Assembly: GCA_015060075.1 (NCBI GenBank)
Contig: SUZE01000004.1
Location: forward strand, 1-61,186
Source of the DNA: Rikenellaceae bacterium
GTDB lineage: Bacteria; Bacteroidota; Bacteroidia; Bacteroidales; Rikenellaceae
DNA: 61,186 nucleotides
Reading direction: 5' to 3'
Shown here: piece by piece, positions 33,645 through 44,540 of the stretch
How the letters are laid out: every line of letters begins with the position of its first letter
Numbering within the stretch: the first letter of the stretch is position 1
Position numbers and translations under genes: made by a program
The notes under the pieces: model-generated
What the model saw: only the letters and a program-made list of their open reading frames with translations
The model's database searches: none
Told to the model about the DNA's origin: nothing

Positions 33645-33652
33645 TATCTTTG
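33645..33652 (+). promoter_or_regulatory. -7 box of the G3P dehydrogenase-like gene
   Basis: TATCTTTG 37 bases before the start at 33690. The -33 position falls in the heptamer array and has no TTTG. Confidence 0.5.
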
Positions 33653-33689
33653 CAACAGAAAAATTTTTCCAACAAAATAATTCTTCAAA

Positions 33690-34745
33690 ATGAGCAAAAA
33701 AATTACAATTATCGGAGCCGGAATGATGGGTTCGGCACTCGCATTTCCAGCCGCAGAGAATGGACACGAAGTCCACATCGTAGGAACGTGTCTTGACGAC
33801 GAGATTATCGATGGTTACATCGCCACGGGCAAACACGAAAAGTTCTGTCGTCCTTTTCCAAAAAATGTACATTTCCACTACTTTAAGGATTGGAAGAGCG
33901 TAACAGAAGGTTCCGATTTCGTTATCGGTGGTGTATCTTCATTTGGTGTGGATTGGTTTTTGGAAGAAATTCTCGTAAATCTCGACCCTAACATGCCTGT
34001 TCTCTCGGTAACAAAGGGACTCCGTGCAACAGAAGACGGTACACTGCTCTCATACCCTGGCTATTGGGAAAGTGAGCTTGCCAAACGAGGTATACATCGT
34101 ACAATTTGCGCAGTAGGTGGTCCTTGCACCTCTTATGAGTTGGTATTTATGGACCCTACGGAGGTGGGATTCTGCGGTAAAGACAACGATGCTCTCCGCA
34201 TGATGAAGGAGGCTATGGCTCGCCCATACTACCACATCTCGCTCACAAACGATGTTATAGGATTGGAGAGTGCCGTAGCACTCAAAAACGCATTCGCAAT
34301 GGCGGTAACACTCGCCGTAGGATTGAATATTCGTTGGCATGGCGAGGAGGAGCCGCAGCACTACAATTCACAGGCCGGCACATTCTCACAGGCTGTTCGT
34401 GAGACTCACGCCCTTATGCAGATTCAGGGTGGAACATTCGAGTCGGAGTGCATCGGTCTTGGCGACTTGTATGTAACCATTTTCAGTGGTCGCACCCGCA
34501 GATGCGGTGTTCTTATGGGCAAAGGATTAAACTACGACCAAGTTACCGAAGCCTTGGCAGGTATTACTCTCGAAAGCCTTGTTATTACCCGTGTAATGGG
34601 GCAGGCTATTCGCCGCAAGGCTGAACTCGGTATGGTAGATTTGAAGGACTTCCCTCTCCTTATGCACATTGTCGATATCCTCGACAACGGCAAGGCTGAT
34701 TCCGATATGCCTTGGGAGGAGTTTACATACGAGCATTTGAGATAA
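33690..34745 (+). CDS. gpsA: NAD(P)-dependent glycerol-3-phosphate dehydrogenase family protein, divergent
   Basis: A 351-residue cytosolic dehydrogenase. The Rossmann loop GAGMMGSALAFPAAENG opens the protein. VLSVTKGLR, CAVGGPCTSYELV, the catalytic-Lys helix LESAVALKNAFAMAVTLAVG and GLGDLYVTIFSGRTRRCGVLMGKG match the G3P dehydrogenase family. It makes or oxidises sn-glycerol 3-phosphate for phospholipid synthesis. The sequence departs from typical GpsA, particularly in a longer middle region, so a different polyol phosphate is conceivable. Confidence 0.8.
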   Translation: MSKKITIIGAGMMGSALAFPAAENGHEVHIVGTCLDDEIIDGYIATGKHEKFCRPFPKNVHFHYFKDWKSVTEGSDFVIGGVSSFGVDWFLEEILVNLDPNMPVLSVTKGLRATEDGTLLSYPGYWESELAKRGIHRTICAVGGPCTSYELVFMDPTEVGFCGKDNDALRMMKEAMARPYYHISLTNDVIGLESAVALKNAFAMAVTLAVGLNIRWHGEEEPQHYNSQAGTFSQAVRETHALMQIQGGTFESECIGLGDLYVTIFSGRTRRCGVLMGKGLNYDQVTEALAGITLESLVITRVMGQAIRRKAELGMVDLKDFPLLMHIVDILDNGKADSDMPWEEFTYEHLR

Positions 34746-34757
34746 GAGTACAGACTA

Positions 34758-35231
34758 TCACAGCTGTTTGCTGTACAGCGTAGAACTTTCGCCGACAAAA
34801 CCCATCTTTTCGAAGAGGTTTTTGCTCGGCGAATTTTCTGGTAAAATATGGGCATAAAGAGTGTACAACCCAAGTGATTCAGAATAATCAATTAATAGTT
34901 GCAATGCATTTTCAGCAAATCCTTTACGGCGATTATCTAAACCAACTATCAATATAGATACAAACGCCTTTTCGCCATCGTATTCGGTCAAATCAACACT
35001 CCCCAATCGTTCGCCTTCGTGCGAGCAAATCATCAGGCGCAGTTGTTCGGTTTCAGCAATAGAATATCGCTGTTGATTTTCGACAAATTGCACCACATCT
35101 TCACGGCTATACTGCTCCTCGAAAACGCCATAAAGCGGCTCGTTGTTTGCATTCTCCCACAAAAGCAAAGTGTCGATATCCGAAGAATCGACACTCCGCA
35201 AAATAACTTTATCGCCGTGAAGCAAAATCAT
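34758..35231 (-). CDS. GNAT-family N-acetyltransferase (RimJ/SpeG-like)
   Basis: A 157-residue single-domain acetyltransferase: LRSVDSSDIDTLLLWENANN at the N-terminus, VSILIVGLDNRRKGFAENAL carrying the acetyl-CoA loop, and LPENSPSKNLFEKMGFVGE near the end. This resembles SpeG (spermidine) or RimJ-type members, but the acceptor cannot be assigned. It sits 5 bases downstream of the ROK gene on the same strand, so the two are co-transcribed. Confidence 0.88.
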   Translation of the reverse strand: MILLHGDKVILRSVDSSDIDTLLLWENANNEPLYGVFEEQYSREDVVQFVENQQRYSIAETEQLRLMICSHEGERLGSVDLTEYDGEKAFVSILIVGLDNRRKGFAENALQLLIDYSESLGLYTLYAHILPENSPSKNLFEKMGFVGESSTLYSKQL

Positions 35232-35236
35232 CTATA

Positions 35237-36460
35237 CTACAAGCCTATAACAGTATTACGCATCAACATCGCTACGCCCCAAGCATTGGCATTCGCCTCC
35301 ATCTTCGACACTCGGAATTTCGTATCCTTATAGACCAAACTCAATGAATACTTGTTGGTTGCAGACTTTAACGGAAGCATAATATAGTCGCCCGCAGCAG
35401 CAAGGTTTCCTCCCACAATAACACTCTCCGGATTGAAGATATTAATAAGGAATGCCACCGCCTTGCCGACCTTTTCTCCCGCCTCCTCGATAAGTTCAAT
35501 CGAAAGGTTATCATCGTTGCGGGCCGCATTTACGATATCGTTGATATGTATCTGCTCCTTAGCCTCGTAGCGCTTGCGGAGAATGGTATTTGCACCATTG
35601 CGCACCAACTCGTTCATCTTCTCCTCGATAGCGATACCCGACACCTCGGTTTCGAGGCAACCCTTCTTACCGCAGAAGCATATCTTCTCGTTGTCGAAGA
35701 ACGGAATATGTCCAAACTCACCGGCAAAACCATTTTTGCCGTAGTATAGTTTGCCATCACTCACAATACCAATCGCAACGCCAAGTCCGAGGTGGAGATA
35801 AATCACATTGCTCTCGGTCTTTGAACGAGAGAAGTGGTATTCGGCATAGCAACGGGCACGTGTATCGTTCTCAACAAGAACACGCAACCCTACACGGCTC
35901 TCGATAATATCTCGCAAAGAGTCATCAAAAGAGGTAAAATAGTGGAACGAACGCCCCTCCGAGGTATTTACACGACCTACGATACAGACTCCCAAACCGA
36001 GAATCTTGGAGCGGTCATAACCGCAACTACCAAGAAATTCGACTATATTATTACATATTAGGTCAAGGCACTGCTCCCTATCCACCAACTCAAAATCATC
36101 GTAGACCTTTTCGCAGACCAGATTATTCTGCAAATCGGTAATCACACAGGTCATTCTGTCACGACCTACATGCACACCTGCAAAATAGAGTGTCGAACAA
36201 GTTAAGCCATAGACATTTGGTCGGCGACCACCCTGCGTTTCAACCTTTCCCAAATCCGAAACAATATCCTCATCTACCAACTCCTGTACAAGTTTGGTCA
36301 TTGTAGGGATACTTATCTTCAACTCCTTGGTGAGTTCAGCGAGCGTAACCTCCCCATTAACAGCCATATAGGCTATAATATTTCGTTTGATAAGATTGTT
36401 CTTGTGCGACAATCCTCTATCCGATTCGTGGTTGTTAAAAAAATCAATCAAAGAGCTCAT
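35237..36460 (-). CDS. ROK-family transcriptional regulator (NagC/Mlc type)
   Basis: A 407-residue protein. An N-terminal winged helix (about 20-75, VNGEVTLAELTKELKISIPTMTKLVQELV) precedes the ROK domain. The structural zinc motif ICFCGKKGCLE with GHIPF upstream is intact. The phosphate-binding loop reads AGVHVGRDRM rather than DxGGT, so it is likely a sugar-sensing repressor without kinase activity. The inducer is unknown. Its own promoter box directly follows the fabD terminator. Confidence 0.92.
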   Translation of the reverse strand: MSSLIDFFNNHESDRGLSHKNNLIKRNIIAYMAVNGEVTLAELTKELKISIPTMTKLVQELVDEDIVSDLGKVETQGGRRPNVYGLTCSTLYFAGVHVGRDRMTCVITDLQNNLVCEKVYDDFELVDREQCLDLICNNIVEFLGSCGYDRSKILGLGVCIVGRVNTSEGRSFHYFTSFDDSLRDIIESRVGLRVLVENDTRARCYAEYHFSRSKTESNVIYLHLGLGVAIGIVSDGKLYYGKNGFAGEFGHIPFFDNEKICFCGKKGCLETEVSGIAIEEKMNELVRNGANTILRKRYEAKEQIHINDIVNAARNDDNLSIELIEEAGEKVGKAVAFLINIFNPESVIVGGNLAAAGDYIMLPLKSATNKYSLSLVYKDTKFRVSKMEANANAWGVAMLMRNTVIGL

Positions 36461-36489
36461 TATCCTGCCATTTTTTGTTTAACCTAATG

Positions 36490-36497
36490 CAAAGATA
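36490..36497 (-). promoter_or_regulatory. -7 box of the ROK regulator gene
   Basis: TATCTTTG on the minus strand, 29 bases before the start codon, immediately downstream of the fabD terminator. Confidence 0.5.
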
Positions 36498-36501
36498 ATA
36501 A

Positions 36502-36526
36502 AAAAGGCGAAGAAACCTCGCCTTTT
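36502..36526 (-). terminator. Terminator of fabD
   Basis: A 9-bp stem AAAAGGCGA / TCGCCTTTT with a 7-base loop, followed on the minus strand by TTATTATC. Confidence 0.75.
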
Positions 36527-36558
36527 GTTAAAAAATTTTCAAAAAATATTTATAATTT

Positions 36559-37446
36559 TCAAAAAGTCGCTTTGCTCTCCACCTCTACTGATGGCGAAAT
36601 TTTGCGAATCAAACCCTGTAAAACCGTACCAGGACCGAGTTCAACGTAGGAGTTAAAGCCATCTGCAACCATATTCTCAACTATCTGTGTCCAACGCACC
36701 GGAGCAGTGAGTTGTGCGATGAGATTTTGTTTAATCTCTTCGGGGTTAGTATGCGGTTTCGCATCTACATTCTGATATATTGGACAGATAGGCGTCTTAA
36801 AATCGGCTTCCTCAATAGCCTCCGCCAGCTCTTTGCGAGCCGGTTCCATAAGCGGAGAGTGGAATGCACCACCGACAGGAAGCACCAACGCACGACGAGC
36901 TCCCGCCTCTTTCAGTTTAGCACACGCCTCGTTTACAGCATCGACAGCGCCCGAAATAACGAGCTGCCCGGGGCAGTTGTAATTTGCTGCAACTACCACA
37001 CCATCAACACTTTTGCAAATATCTTCGATGGTATTATCCGGCAAAGCCAAGACCGCAGCCATTGTACCCTGCTCCATCTCGCAGGCCTTTTGCATCGCCA
37101 TTGCTCGTTTTGCCACAAGTTTCAGTCCATCTTCAAATGAGAGTGCCCCTGCAACTACCAATGCAGAAAACTCTCCAAGCGAATGACCTGCTACCGCCAA
37201 AGGCTCGACACCAAGCACTTTTGCCAACACCACTGAGTGAAGAAATACAGCCGGTTGCGTAACCTTTGTCTGTTTTAACTCCTCTGCCGTGCCATCGAAC
37301 ATTATATCGGTAATCCTAAAACCGAGAATATCGTTTGCCAATTCAAACAGCTCACGAGCCTCTGCACTCTTTTCGTATAGCTCTTTGCCCATTCCACTGA
37401 ATTGTGCACCCTGCCCGGGAAACACACAAACACTTTTTATACTCAT
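36559..37446 (-). CDS. fabD: Malonyl CoA-acyl carrier protein transacylase
   Basis: Loads malonyl groups from CoA to acyl carrier protein for fatty-acid synthesis. The 295-residue protein has the standard FabD features: VFPGQGAQFSGMGKEL, the nucleophile S89 in AVAGHSLGEF, GGAFHSPLMEPA with the catalytic His, and YVELGPGTVLQGL. It stands alone, back to back with the phosphoesterase lipoprotein gene, with which it shares a short divergent promoter region. Confidence 0.96.
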   Translation of the reverse strand: MSIKSVCVFPGQGAQFSGMGKELYEKSAEARELFELANDILGFRITDIMFDGTAEELKQTKVTQPAVFLHSVVLAKVLGVEPLAVAGHSLGEFSALVVAGALSFEDGLKLVAKRAMAMQKACEMEQGTMAAVLALPDNTIEDICKSVDGVVVAANYNCPGQLVISGAVDAVNEACAKLKEAGARRALVLPVGGAFHSPLMEPARKELAEAIEEADFKTPICPIYQNVDAKPHTNPEEIKQNLIAQLTAPVRWTQIVENMVADGFNSYVELGPGTVLQGLIRKISPSVEVESKATF

Positions 37447-37473
37447 AAAACGCTATTTTTGTGGTTAAAAACC

Positions 37474-37504
37474 TTGCAAATATAGTAAAAAACATATAAT
37501 TTTG
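37474..37504. promoter_or_regulatory. Divergent promoters for fabD and the phosphoesterase lipoprotein
   Basis: Plus strand: TTG (37474-37476), 20-base spacer, TAATTTTG (37497-37504) for the gene at 37543. Minus strand: TATATTTG (37477-37484) for fabD. The two overlap, so occupancy of one could exclude the other. Confidence 0.6.
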
Positions 37505-37542
37505 TGCAGTTATAATAAAATTATAAATTTCAACCTAAGATT

Positions 37543-40188
37543 ATGAAATCCAAATTTGGCTTTTTCTTCACTATCGTAGCAACATTTCTCATTGCTACCA
37601 CAGCTTGTACTGTTAATGACCAGAATATTACCAGTACAGGTTCAAGTTCTATATCAATCAGAATAGAGCAGGTCGCAGCTTCTTCCACAGGCATAACTAT
37701 TTCATGGATAGACGACAAGGGCGACAACAAAAGTTACACCCTGTCGGTCTACTCCGATGCCGAATGTACCAATCTATACCAGCAGTATGAGCTGACTTTT
37801 GACGAGATGGACGACAAGAGGTTCTCGATACCTTACCTCGACACAGACAAACCTTACTACATCGTCATAAAGAATATCAAAGGTTCTAAATCCAAGCCGT
37901 TTGAGGTTTCATTATCAGCCGACCACATTCGTAGCGAGGTGATATCCCACAACTTCGACAACCTCTTTTGGGGTTACGACTACATCAACTCGGCAAATGG
38001 AGTAAAGTTATCCGGAAATATCAAGCCAAAGCAGTACGACATCGAAAAATTGACTGACGCCATTGCGGACTCGCAACCAACAACCAGCATTAATGATAAT
38101 GGCGGTCTGCTATCCGACTATAAGGAGTCTATGCGCAAGTTGATGGGCTTCGAGGGTTGGCCAGCAAGCACAGAGACATATATTCTGCCCGGATACATCA
38201 AACTCGGCTCTGCAAAAGGTGTTGGCATACTTCGTACACCGGCACTATCTGCACTTGAAAACGAGAGTGTAAATATCGAAATAAGCTTCAACGCTGCCAT
38301 ATTCTCCAATACATTGAGTGCCAATGGAGGTAAACTCAACCTTTCAGTGCTGAAAGGCGATGGCACAACGCTCAAAAGCAAAGACTTCAATTTGAAGGGC
38401 ATTAACGGCAGACCATCTTGGAACAATTGTTCGTTTACAGTGGAGGGCGTCACATCTGATTGCTACTGCGAGATTAAAACCTATGCTGCGACAAAGCAGG
38501 TATGTCTTGATAACCTTAAAATCGTACGCAAACTAAATATTCCTGAGGGCTACATATATGGTTATACCTACGACAAAGCAACGGGCAAGCCTATCAGCGA
38601 TGTTGCAGTCAGCGATGGCTTTACGGTAGTGACCACCAACAAAGATGGTCTTTACATGCTTAGACCAAGCACCGATGCATGGTATGTATTCTACTCTATT
38701 CCTGCAAACTGTCAAGTGGTAAGACACCTCAATGGTCCTCTATTCTTCACCCGCATAACAAAAGACACCAAAGAGTACAACTTTGAATTAAGACTTCTCC
38801 CCGATGGAAAAAAGGAGGAAAAGTTTGCGCTCTTAACCTTTGCCGACCCGCAAGTATCTTCGAGTACGGGTTTGAACCGATTTACAAAGGAGGCAATACC
38901 CGCCATTAAGGCGTATGCGAAGGAGTTATCGGCGGAGATGCCTGTGTATGGCATCACTTTGGGAGATGTCATTTCGACAGGAACCTCAGATGCAGACCAG
39001 CCTAAGAATAACACTCGTGGCGATGCAACTCAGTATATGGAGAAGATGCGTGAGGCTATGCGACCTAGCACCGTAGGTTTCCCTATCTTCCAGGTTATGG
39101 GTAATCACGATTGCAACTATTTCGGTGTAAATTGTCCACTTGTACCGGATGCACAGAACAGCACATACAACATCAAAGCTCAGCGTGATTTCGAGAGCAC
39201 TTTCGGCCCTATCAATTACTCGTTCAACCGTGGCGATGTTCATATTGTCGGCATGCGTGACATCTACTACTCATACGACAACACGACACGAAGCTACAAA
39301 ACAGGCTTTATGAAGGAGCAGTACGAGTGGTTAAAACAGGACTTGGCTGTTGTACCGAAGGACAAAATGGTGGTATTGTGCGTACATATTCCGCTCTTTG
39401 GCAGCGTAACAAAGAGTGGCGAGAGCGGACACTATGTGAAGGAGGTACACCAACTTCTCAACGAGTTCCAAGAGGCACACGTTATCTCGGGCCACACACA
39501 CTACCAACGTAACTACATTCACACTAACTATAACATTTATGAGCACAATATGGGTACCGTATGCGGAACTTGGTGGTCATCAAATATCTGTGGCGATGGT
39601 ACGCCAAACGGCTACGGCGTATTTATAGGCGAAGGCAACACCTTCACCGATTGGTACTATATGGGCTATCACGAGGGTATGAATACGCGCCAAGACCAGA
39701 TGCGACTCTATCGAGGTAGTGCTATCACAGGTGCGTCACGTCAATCAAAAAATGGTACAAATGGAACAGGTTACTACGCCTACAACTTTGGCGATGATGT
39801 AATCTTGGCAAATGTCTATATGGCTGATAAGAATTGGACTATTGAGGTCTATGAGGATGAGGTTAAAACGGGAGAGATGACACTTGTCGAAGGCACTTAC
39901 TCTTTCGACAATATGGTTGGCAACTATACTATGGACGACCCTCGCCAAATCAAAGATGGAACCACTGCTGCATACGATATGTGGGCCGTAGGTATTCAGG
40001 TAGGCGAACTTAACCGTGTAGGCTCTAATGGTAGTTGGGTAAGAACTTACCACCTCTACCAATACAAGTTAAAGAATCCTGCTGCAAAAGTTTCAGTTAA
40101 GGCGATTGACCCGTTTGGCAACCGATATACCTCGGATAAGTTTGTAGATTATAGTGATAATAAAATGGGCAAAAAGCCACAACTCTAA
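37543..40188 (+). CDS. Calcineurin-like phosphoesterase lipoprotein
   Basis: An 881-residue surface or periplasmic lipoprotein (lipobox ATTAC). About 330 N-terminal residues form beta-rich domains (fibronectin-like, then a jelly-roll-like binding region). A Metallophos_N-type beta domain (GYTYDKATGKPISDVAVSDG) comes next. The metallophosphoesterase core follows from about residue 425: TFADPQ (Gln where many have His), TLGDV, MGNHDCNYFG, CVHIPLFGS, ISGHTHYQRN. A C-terminal beta domain closes it. It shares the core arrangement with the two proteins at 55-58 kb but is far longer. Natural substrate unknown. Confidence 0.88.
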   Translation: MKSKFGFFFTIVATFLIATTACTVNDQNITSTGSSSISIRIEQVAASSTGITISWIDDKGDNKSYTLSVYSDAECTNLYQQYELTFDEMDDKRFSIPYLDTDKPYYIVIKNIKGSKSKPFEVSLSADHIRSEVISHNFDNLFWGYDYINSANGVKLSGNIKPKQYDIEKLTDAIADSQPTTSINDNGGLLSDYKESMRKLMGFEGWPASTETYILPGYIKLGSAKGVGILRTPALSALENESVNIEISFNAAIFSNTLSANGGKLNLSVLKGDGTTLKSKDFNLKGINGRPSWNNCSFTVEGVTSDCYCEIKTYAATKQVCLDNLKIVRKLNIPEGYIYGYTYDKATGKPISDVAVSDGFTVVTTNKDGLYMLRPSTDAWYVFYSIPANCQVVRHLNGPLFFTRITKDTKEYNFELRLLPDGKKEEKFALLTFADPQVSSSTGLNRFTKEAIPAIKAYAKELSAEMPVYGITLGDVISTGTSDADQPKNNTRGDATQYMEKMREAMRPSTVGFPIFQVMGNHDCNYFGVNCPLVPDAQNSTYNIKAQRDFESTFGPINYSFNRGDVHIVGMRDIYYSYDNTTRSYKTGFMKEQYEWLKQDLAVVPKDKMVVLCVHIPLFGSVTKSGESGHYVKEVHQLLNEFQEAHVISGHTHYQRNYIHTNYNIYEHNMGTVCGTWWSSNICGDGTPNGYGVFIGEGNTFTDWYYMGYHEGMNTRQDQMRLYRGSAITGASRQSKNGTNGTGYYAYNFGDDVILANVYMADKNWTIEVYEDEVKTGEMTLVEGTYSFDNMVGNYTMDDPRQIKDGTTAAYDMWAVGIQVGELNRVGSNGSWVRTYHLYQYKLKNPAAKVSVKAIDPFGNRYTSDKFVDYSDNKMGKKPQL

Positions 40189-40212
40189 AATTATTATAGA
40201 TTGTAACATGAC

Positions 40213-40235
40213 GATTCTCGCAATTATTGAGAATC
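40213..40235. other. Stem-loop between the phosphoesterase gene and ppa
   Basis: GATTCTC / GAGAATC stem with a 9-base loop, 18 bases before the ppa start. There is no U-run, so it is more likely an mRNA structure than a terminator. Confidence 0.4.
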
Positions 40236-40253
40236 AGCTAAACAATATATATT

Positions 40254-40931
40254 ATGGGAAACAAAATTAATGACCCTATTGCCAGATTAATGGGTTTGCG
40301 CTACAAGTCGCACCCTTGGCATGGTATTGAGGTGGGAGAGAAGGCTCCCGAAGTAATCACTGCCTTCATTGAGATTGTGCCTACCGACACGGTAAAATAT
40401 GAATTGGACAAAGTTAGCGGCTACCTCAAAATCGACCGCCCTCAGAAATACTCGAATGTTATTCCTGCGCTCTATGGCTTTGTTCCGCAGAGTTTCTGTG
40501 GCGAGAGCGTTGCGCAGTACTGCATGCAGCAGAGTGGTCGTACCGACATCGTTGGAGATGGCGACCCACTTGATATTTGCGTATTGACAGAGCGCGATAT
40601 TGCTCACGGTGACATCATCGTTAATGTTCGACCTATTGGCGGTTTCCGTATGTTGGACGGCAACGAGGCTGACGACAAGATTATTGCCGTATTGCGCCAC
40701 GATGTAACTTATAGTGGCTACAACGATATTTCGGAGTTGCCAAAGGGTATTGTAAACCGTTTGAAGCACTACTTCCTCACCTATAAGGATATGCCTGATT
40801 CGGAGTCACAAAAGAAGGTTGAGATTACCGATGTATTTGGTCGTGAAGAGGCTTACGAAGTTATTCAGCGTTCGTTGGAGGACTACAAAAACCACTTCAA
40901 CGGCTTGGACGAGATTTTGCGTCACGTATAA
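40254..40931 (+). CDS. ppa: Inorganic pyrophosphatase, family I
   Basis: Hydrolyses pyrophosphate in the cytoplasm, pulling biosynthetic reactions forward. The 225-residue protein shows the metal-binding GDGDPLDICVLTE motif, the preceding YGFVPQSFCGESV and KIIAVLRHD. It is longer than the E. coli enzyme (about 175 residues) at both ends, as is common in Bacteroidota. panB begins 19 bases downstream. Confidence 0.93.
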   Translation: MGNKINDPIARLMGLRYKSHPWHGIEVGEKAPEVITAFIEIVPTDTVKYELDKVSGYLKIDRPQKYSNVIPALYGFVPQSFCGESVAQYCMQQSGRTDIVGDGDPLDICVLTERDIAHGDIIVNVRPIGGFRMLDGNEADDKIIAVLRHDVTYSGYNDISELPKGIVNRLKHYFLTYKDMPDSESQKKVEITDVFGREEAYEVIQRSLEDYKNHFNGLDEILRHV

Positions 40932-40950
40932 CCCTTAAAAATGCAGACAA

Positions 40951-41766
40951 ATGTCAGTAGAGAGTAAGGTAAGAGCCGTCACCACGCTGCGACTCAAAGA
41001 GATGAAGGATAGAGGTGAGAAGATTTCAATGCTCACCTCGTACGACTATTCTATGGCGAAGATTGTCGATGGCGCAGGCGTAGATGTAATTCTTGTTGGC
41101 GACTCGGCTGCAAATGTTATGGCGGGATGGGAGACTACCCTGCCAATCACGCTCGACCAGATGATATACCATGCTGCTTCGGTAGTGCGTGCCGTGGAGC
41201 GAGCATTGGTTGTGTGCGATATGCCATTCGGAACATATCAGGGTGATTCGCAGGCTGCACTCGACTCGGCTATTCGCATTATGAAGGAGACCGGAGCCGA
41301 TGCCGTAAAGATGGAGGGAGGCGAGGAGATTCTCGACTCCATAAAGCGAATTTTGACCGCAGGTATTCCTGTTATGGGACACCTCGGACTTACACCTCAG
41401 TCAATACACAAATTCGGAACATATAGCGTTCGTGCCAAGGAGGAGGCAGAGGCAGAGAAGTTGGTACGTGATGCCAAATTATTGCAGGAGGCAGGTTGTT
41501 TCGCCATTGTATTGGAGAAGATTCCGGCGGCATTGGCGGAGCGAGTATCGAAGGAGTTGTCGATTCCGACTATCGGTATCGGTGCCGGTGGTGCATGCGA
41601 TGGACAGGTGCTTGTAGTACACGATATGCTCGGCATTAACAAAGGCTTTTCGCCACGATTTTTGCGCCGTTATGCAGACCTCTATACCGTTATGAGCGAG
41701 GCTATTTCGCACTATGTCGAAGATGTCAAATCGTGTGATTTCCCTAACGAAAAAGAGCAATATTAG
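40951..41766 (+). CDS. panB: 3-methyl-2-oxobutanoate hydroxymethyltransferase
   Basis: First committed step of pantothenate synthesis (ketopantoate from alpha-ketoisovalerate). Standard 271 residues: [38 protein letters not shown] (metal-binding Asp), [33 protein letters not shown] and [18 protein letters not shown]. The rest of the pantothenate pathway is not in the window. The stop is followed by an AATTAAG array. Confidence 0.96.
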   Translation: MSVESKVRAVTTLRLKEMKDRGEKISMLTSYDYSMAKIVDGAGVDVILVGDSAANVMAGWETTLPITLDQMIYHAASVVRAVERALVVCDMPFGTYQGDSQAALDSAIRIMKETGADAVKMEGGEEILDSIKRILTAGIPVMGHLGLTPQSIHKFGTYSVRAKEEAEAEKLVRDAKLLQEAGCFAIVLEKIPAALAERVSKELSIPTIGIGAGGACDGQVLVVHDMLGINKGFSPRFLRRYADLYTVMSEAISHYVEDVKSCDFPNEKEQY

Positions 41767-41770
41767 AGGA

Positions 41771-41805
41771 AATTAAGAATTAAGAATTAAGAATTAAGAA
41801 TTCAA
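41771..41805. repeat. Heptanucleotide array, AATTAAG family
   Basis: Four perfect AATTAAG units plus AATTCAA, starting 5 bases after the panB stop. A degenerate CGGCTAA, CAGCTAA pair follows (41808-41821). Confidence 0.85.
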
Positions 41806-41837
41806 ACGGCTAACAGCTAATGATGCTAAAAGCCCAA

Positions 41838-41878
41838 AGAATAAGACCGCCACGAAAATTCGTAGCGGTCTATTCTTT
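41838..41878. terminator. Bidirectional terminator between panB and the acidic protein gene
   Basis: Stem AGAATA-GACCGC-ACGAA with TTCGT-GCGGTC-TATTCT, one bulge and one mismatch, followed on the plus strand by TTTT. Confidence 0.8.
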
Positions 41879-41896
41879 TGCAGTGACTTACAAGGA

Positions 41897-42223
41897 TTAC
41901 ATATCGAAATCTGTGCTATCGTCAGCAGGCTCATCGTCTGAGTCGTCATTTGCCAACTCGTCTGCGCCCTTCAAATCATCATCGTAATAATCCTTATCTT
42001 CCTCCTCTCCCGATGCATCATCAATCTTCACATCAATCTTCACGAGATAACTAATCTCTTCTGTCTCAAAAGGTACTGCAAAGAAGAAATCTCCGTTTGG
42101 TTTATCGATGCGCATCATAAAGTCGGTATAGCCTGTCGGATACGCAGCTTTAACCTCCTCTTGCAACTCGGGAGCCATATTGTTGAAACTCACTACTAAA
42201 CGTTTTTTTGCGCTTGGTGCCAT
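41897..42223 (-). CDS. Small conserved protein with acidic tail, function unknown
   Basis: The start is placed at 42223 (MAPSAKKRLVVSFNNMAPEL). An upstream frame extension to 42322 runs through the promoter and is rejected. The 108-residue protein has a compact alpha/beta part (about 1-72, ending YLVKIDVKIDDA) and a very acidic C-terminus (Asp/Glu-rich, GEEEDKDYYDDDL ... DDSDDEPADDSTDFDM). It resembles uncharacterised small Bacteroidota proteins. The acidic tail suggests binding to a basic protein or nucleic-acid mimicry, which is speculation. Confidence 0.82.
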   Translation of the reverse strand: MAPSAKKRLVVSFNNMAPELQEEVKAAYPTGYTDFMMRIDKPNGDFFFAVPFETEEISYLVKIDVKIDDASGEEEDKDYYDDDLKGADELANDDSDDEPADDSTDFDM

Positions 42224-42259
42224 ATCTTTATTCTGTTTATTTTGTACTGAAATATGGCG

Positions 42260-42291
42260 CAAATATATGGCAAGGAAATGATTGCAACAAA
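42260..42291 (-). promoter_or_regulatory. Promoter of the acidic protein gene
   Basis: TTTG (42288-42291), 20-base spacer, TATATTTG (42260-42267) on the minus strand, 37 bases before the chosen start. This supports the shorter start. Confidence 0.7.
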
Positions 42292-42418
42292 TTTTATCAC
42301 TCTTTTTTTTCAACAATTCCAAAATTGTTCATTTTTTATTTCGAGTTCTCGAAAGGAGGTACTTTTTTGATGGAAAATAGCTATTTTTTGAAATTTTCTC
42401 TGTAACTTTACGCAGTAA

Positions 42419-44524
<2,106 letters not shown>

Positions 44525-44540
44525 GCAGTTATATACAAAG

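Noticed and set aside
42224..42322. Upstream start of the acidic small protein
   Set aside because: A complete promoter (TTTG, 20 bases, TATATTTG) lies inside the extension, so the shorter start at 42223 is used.
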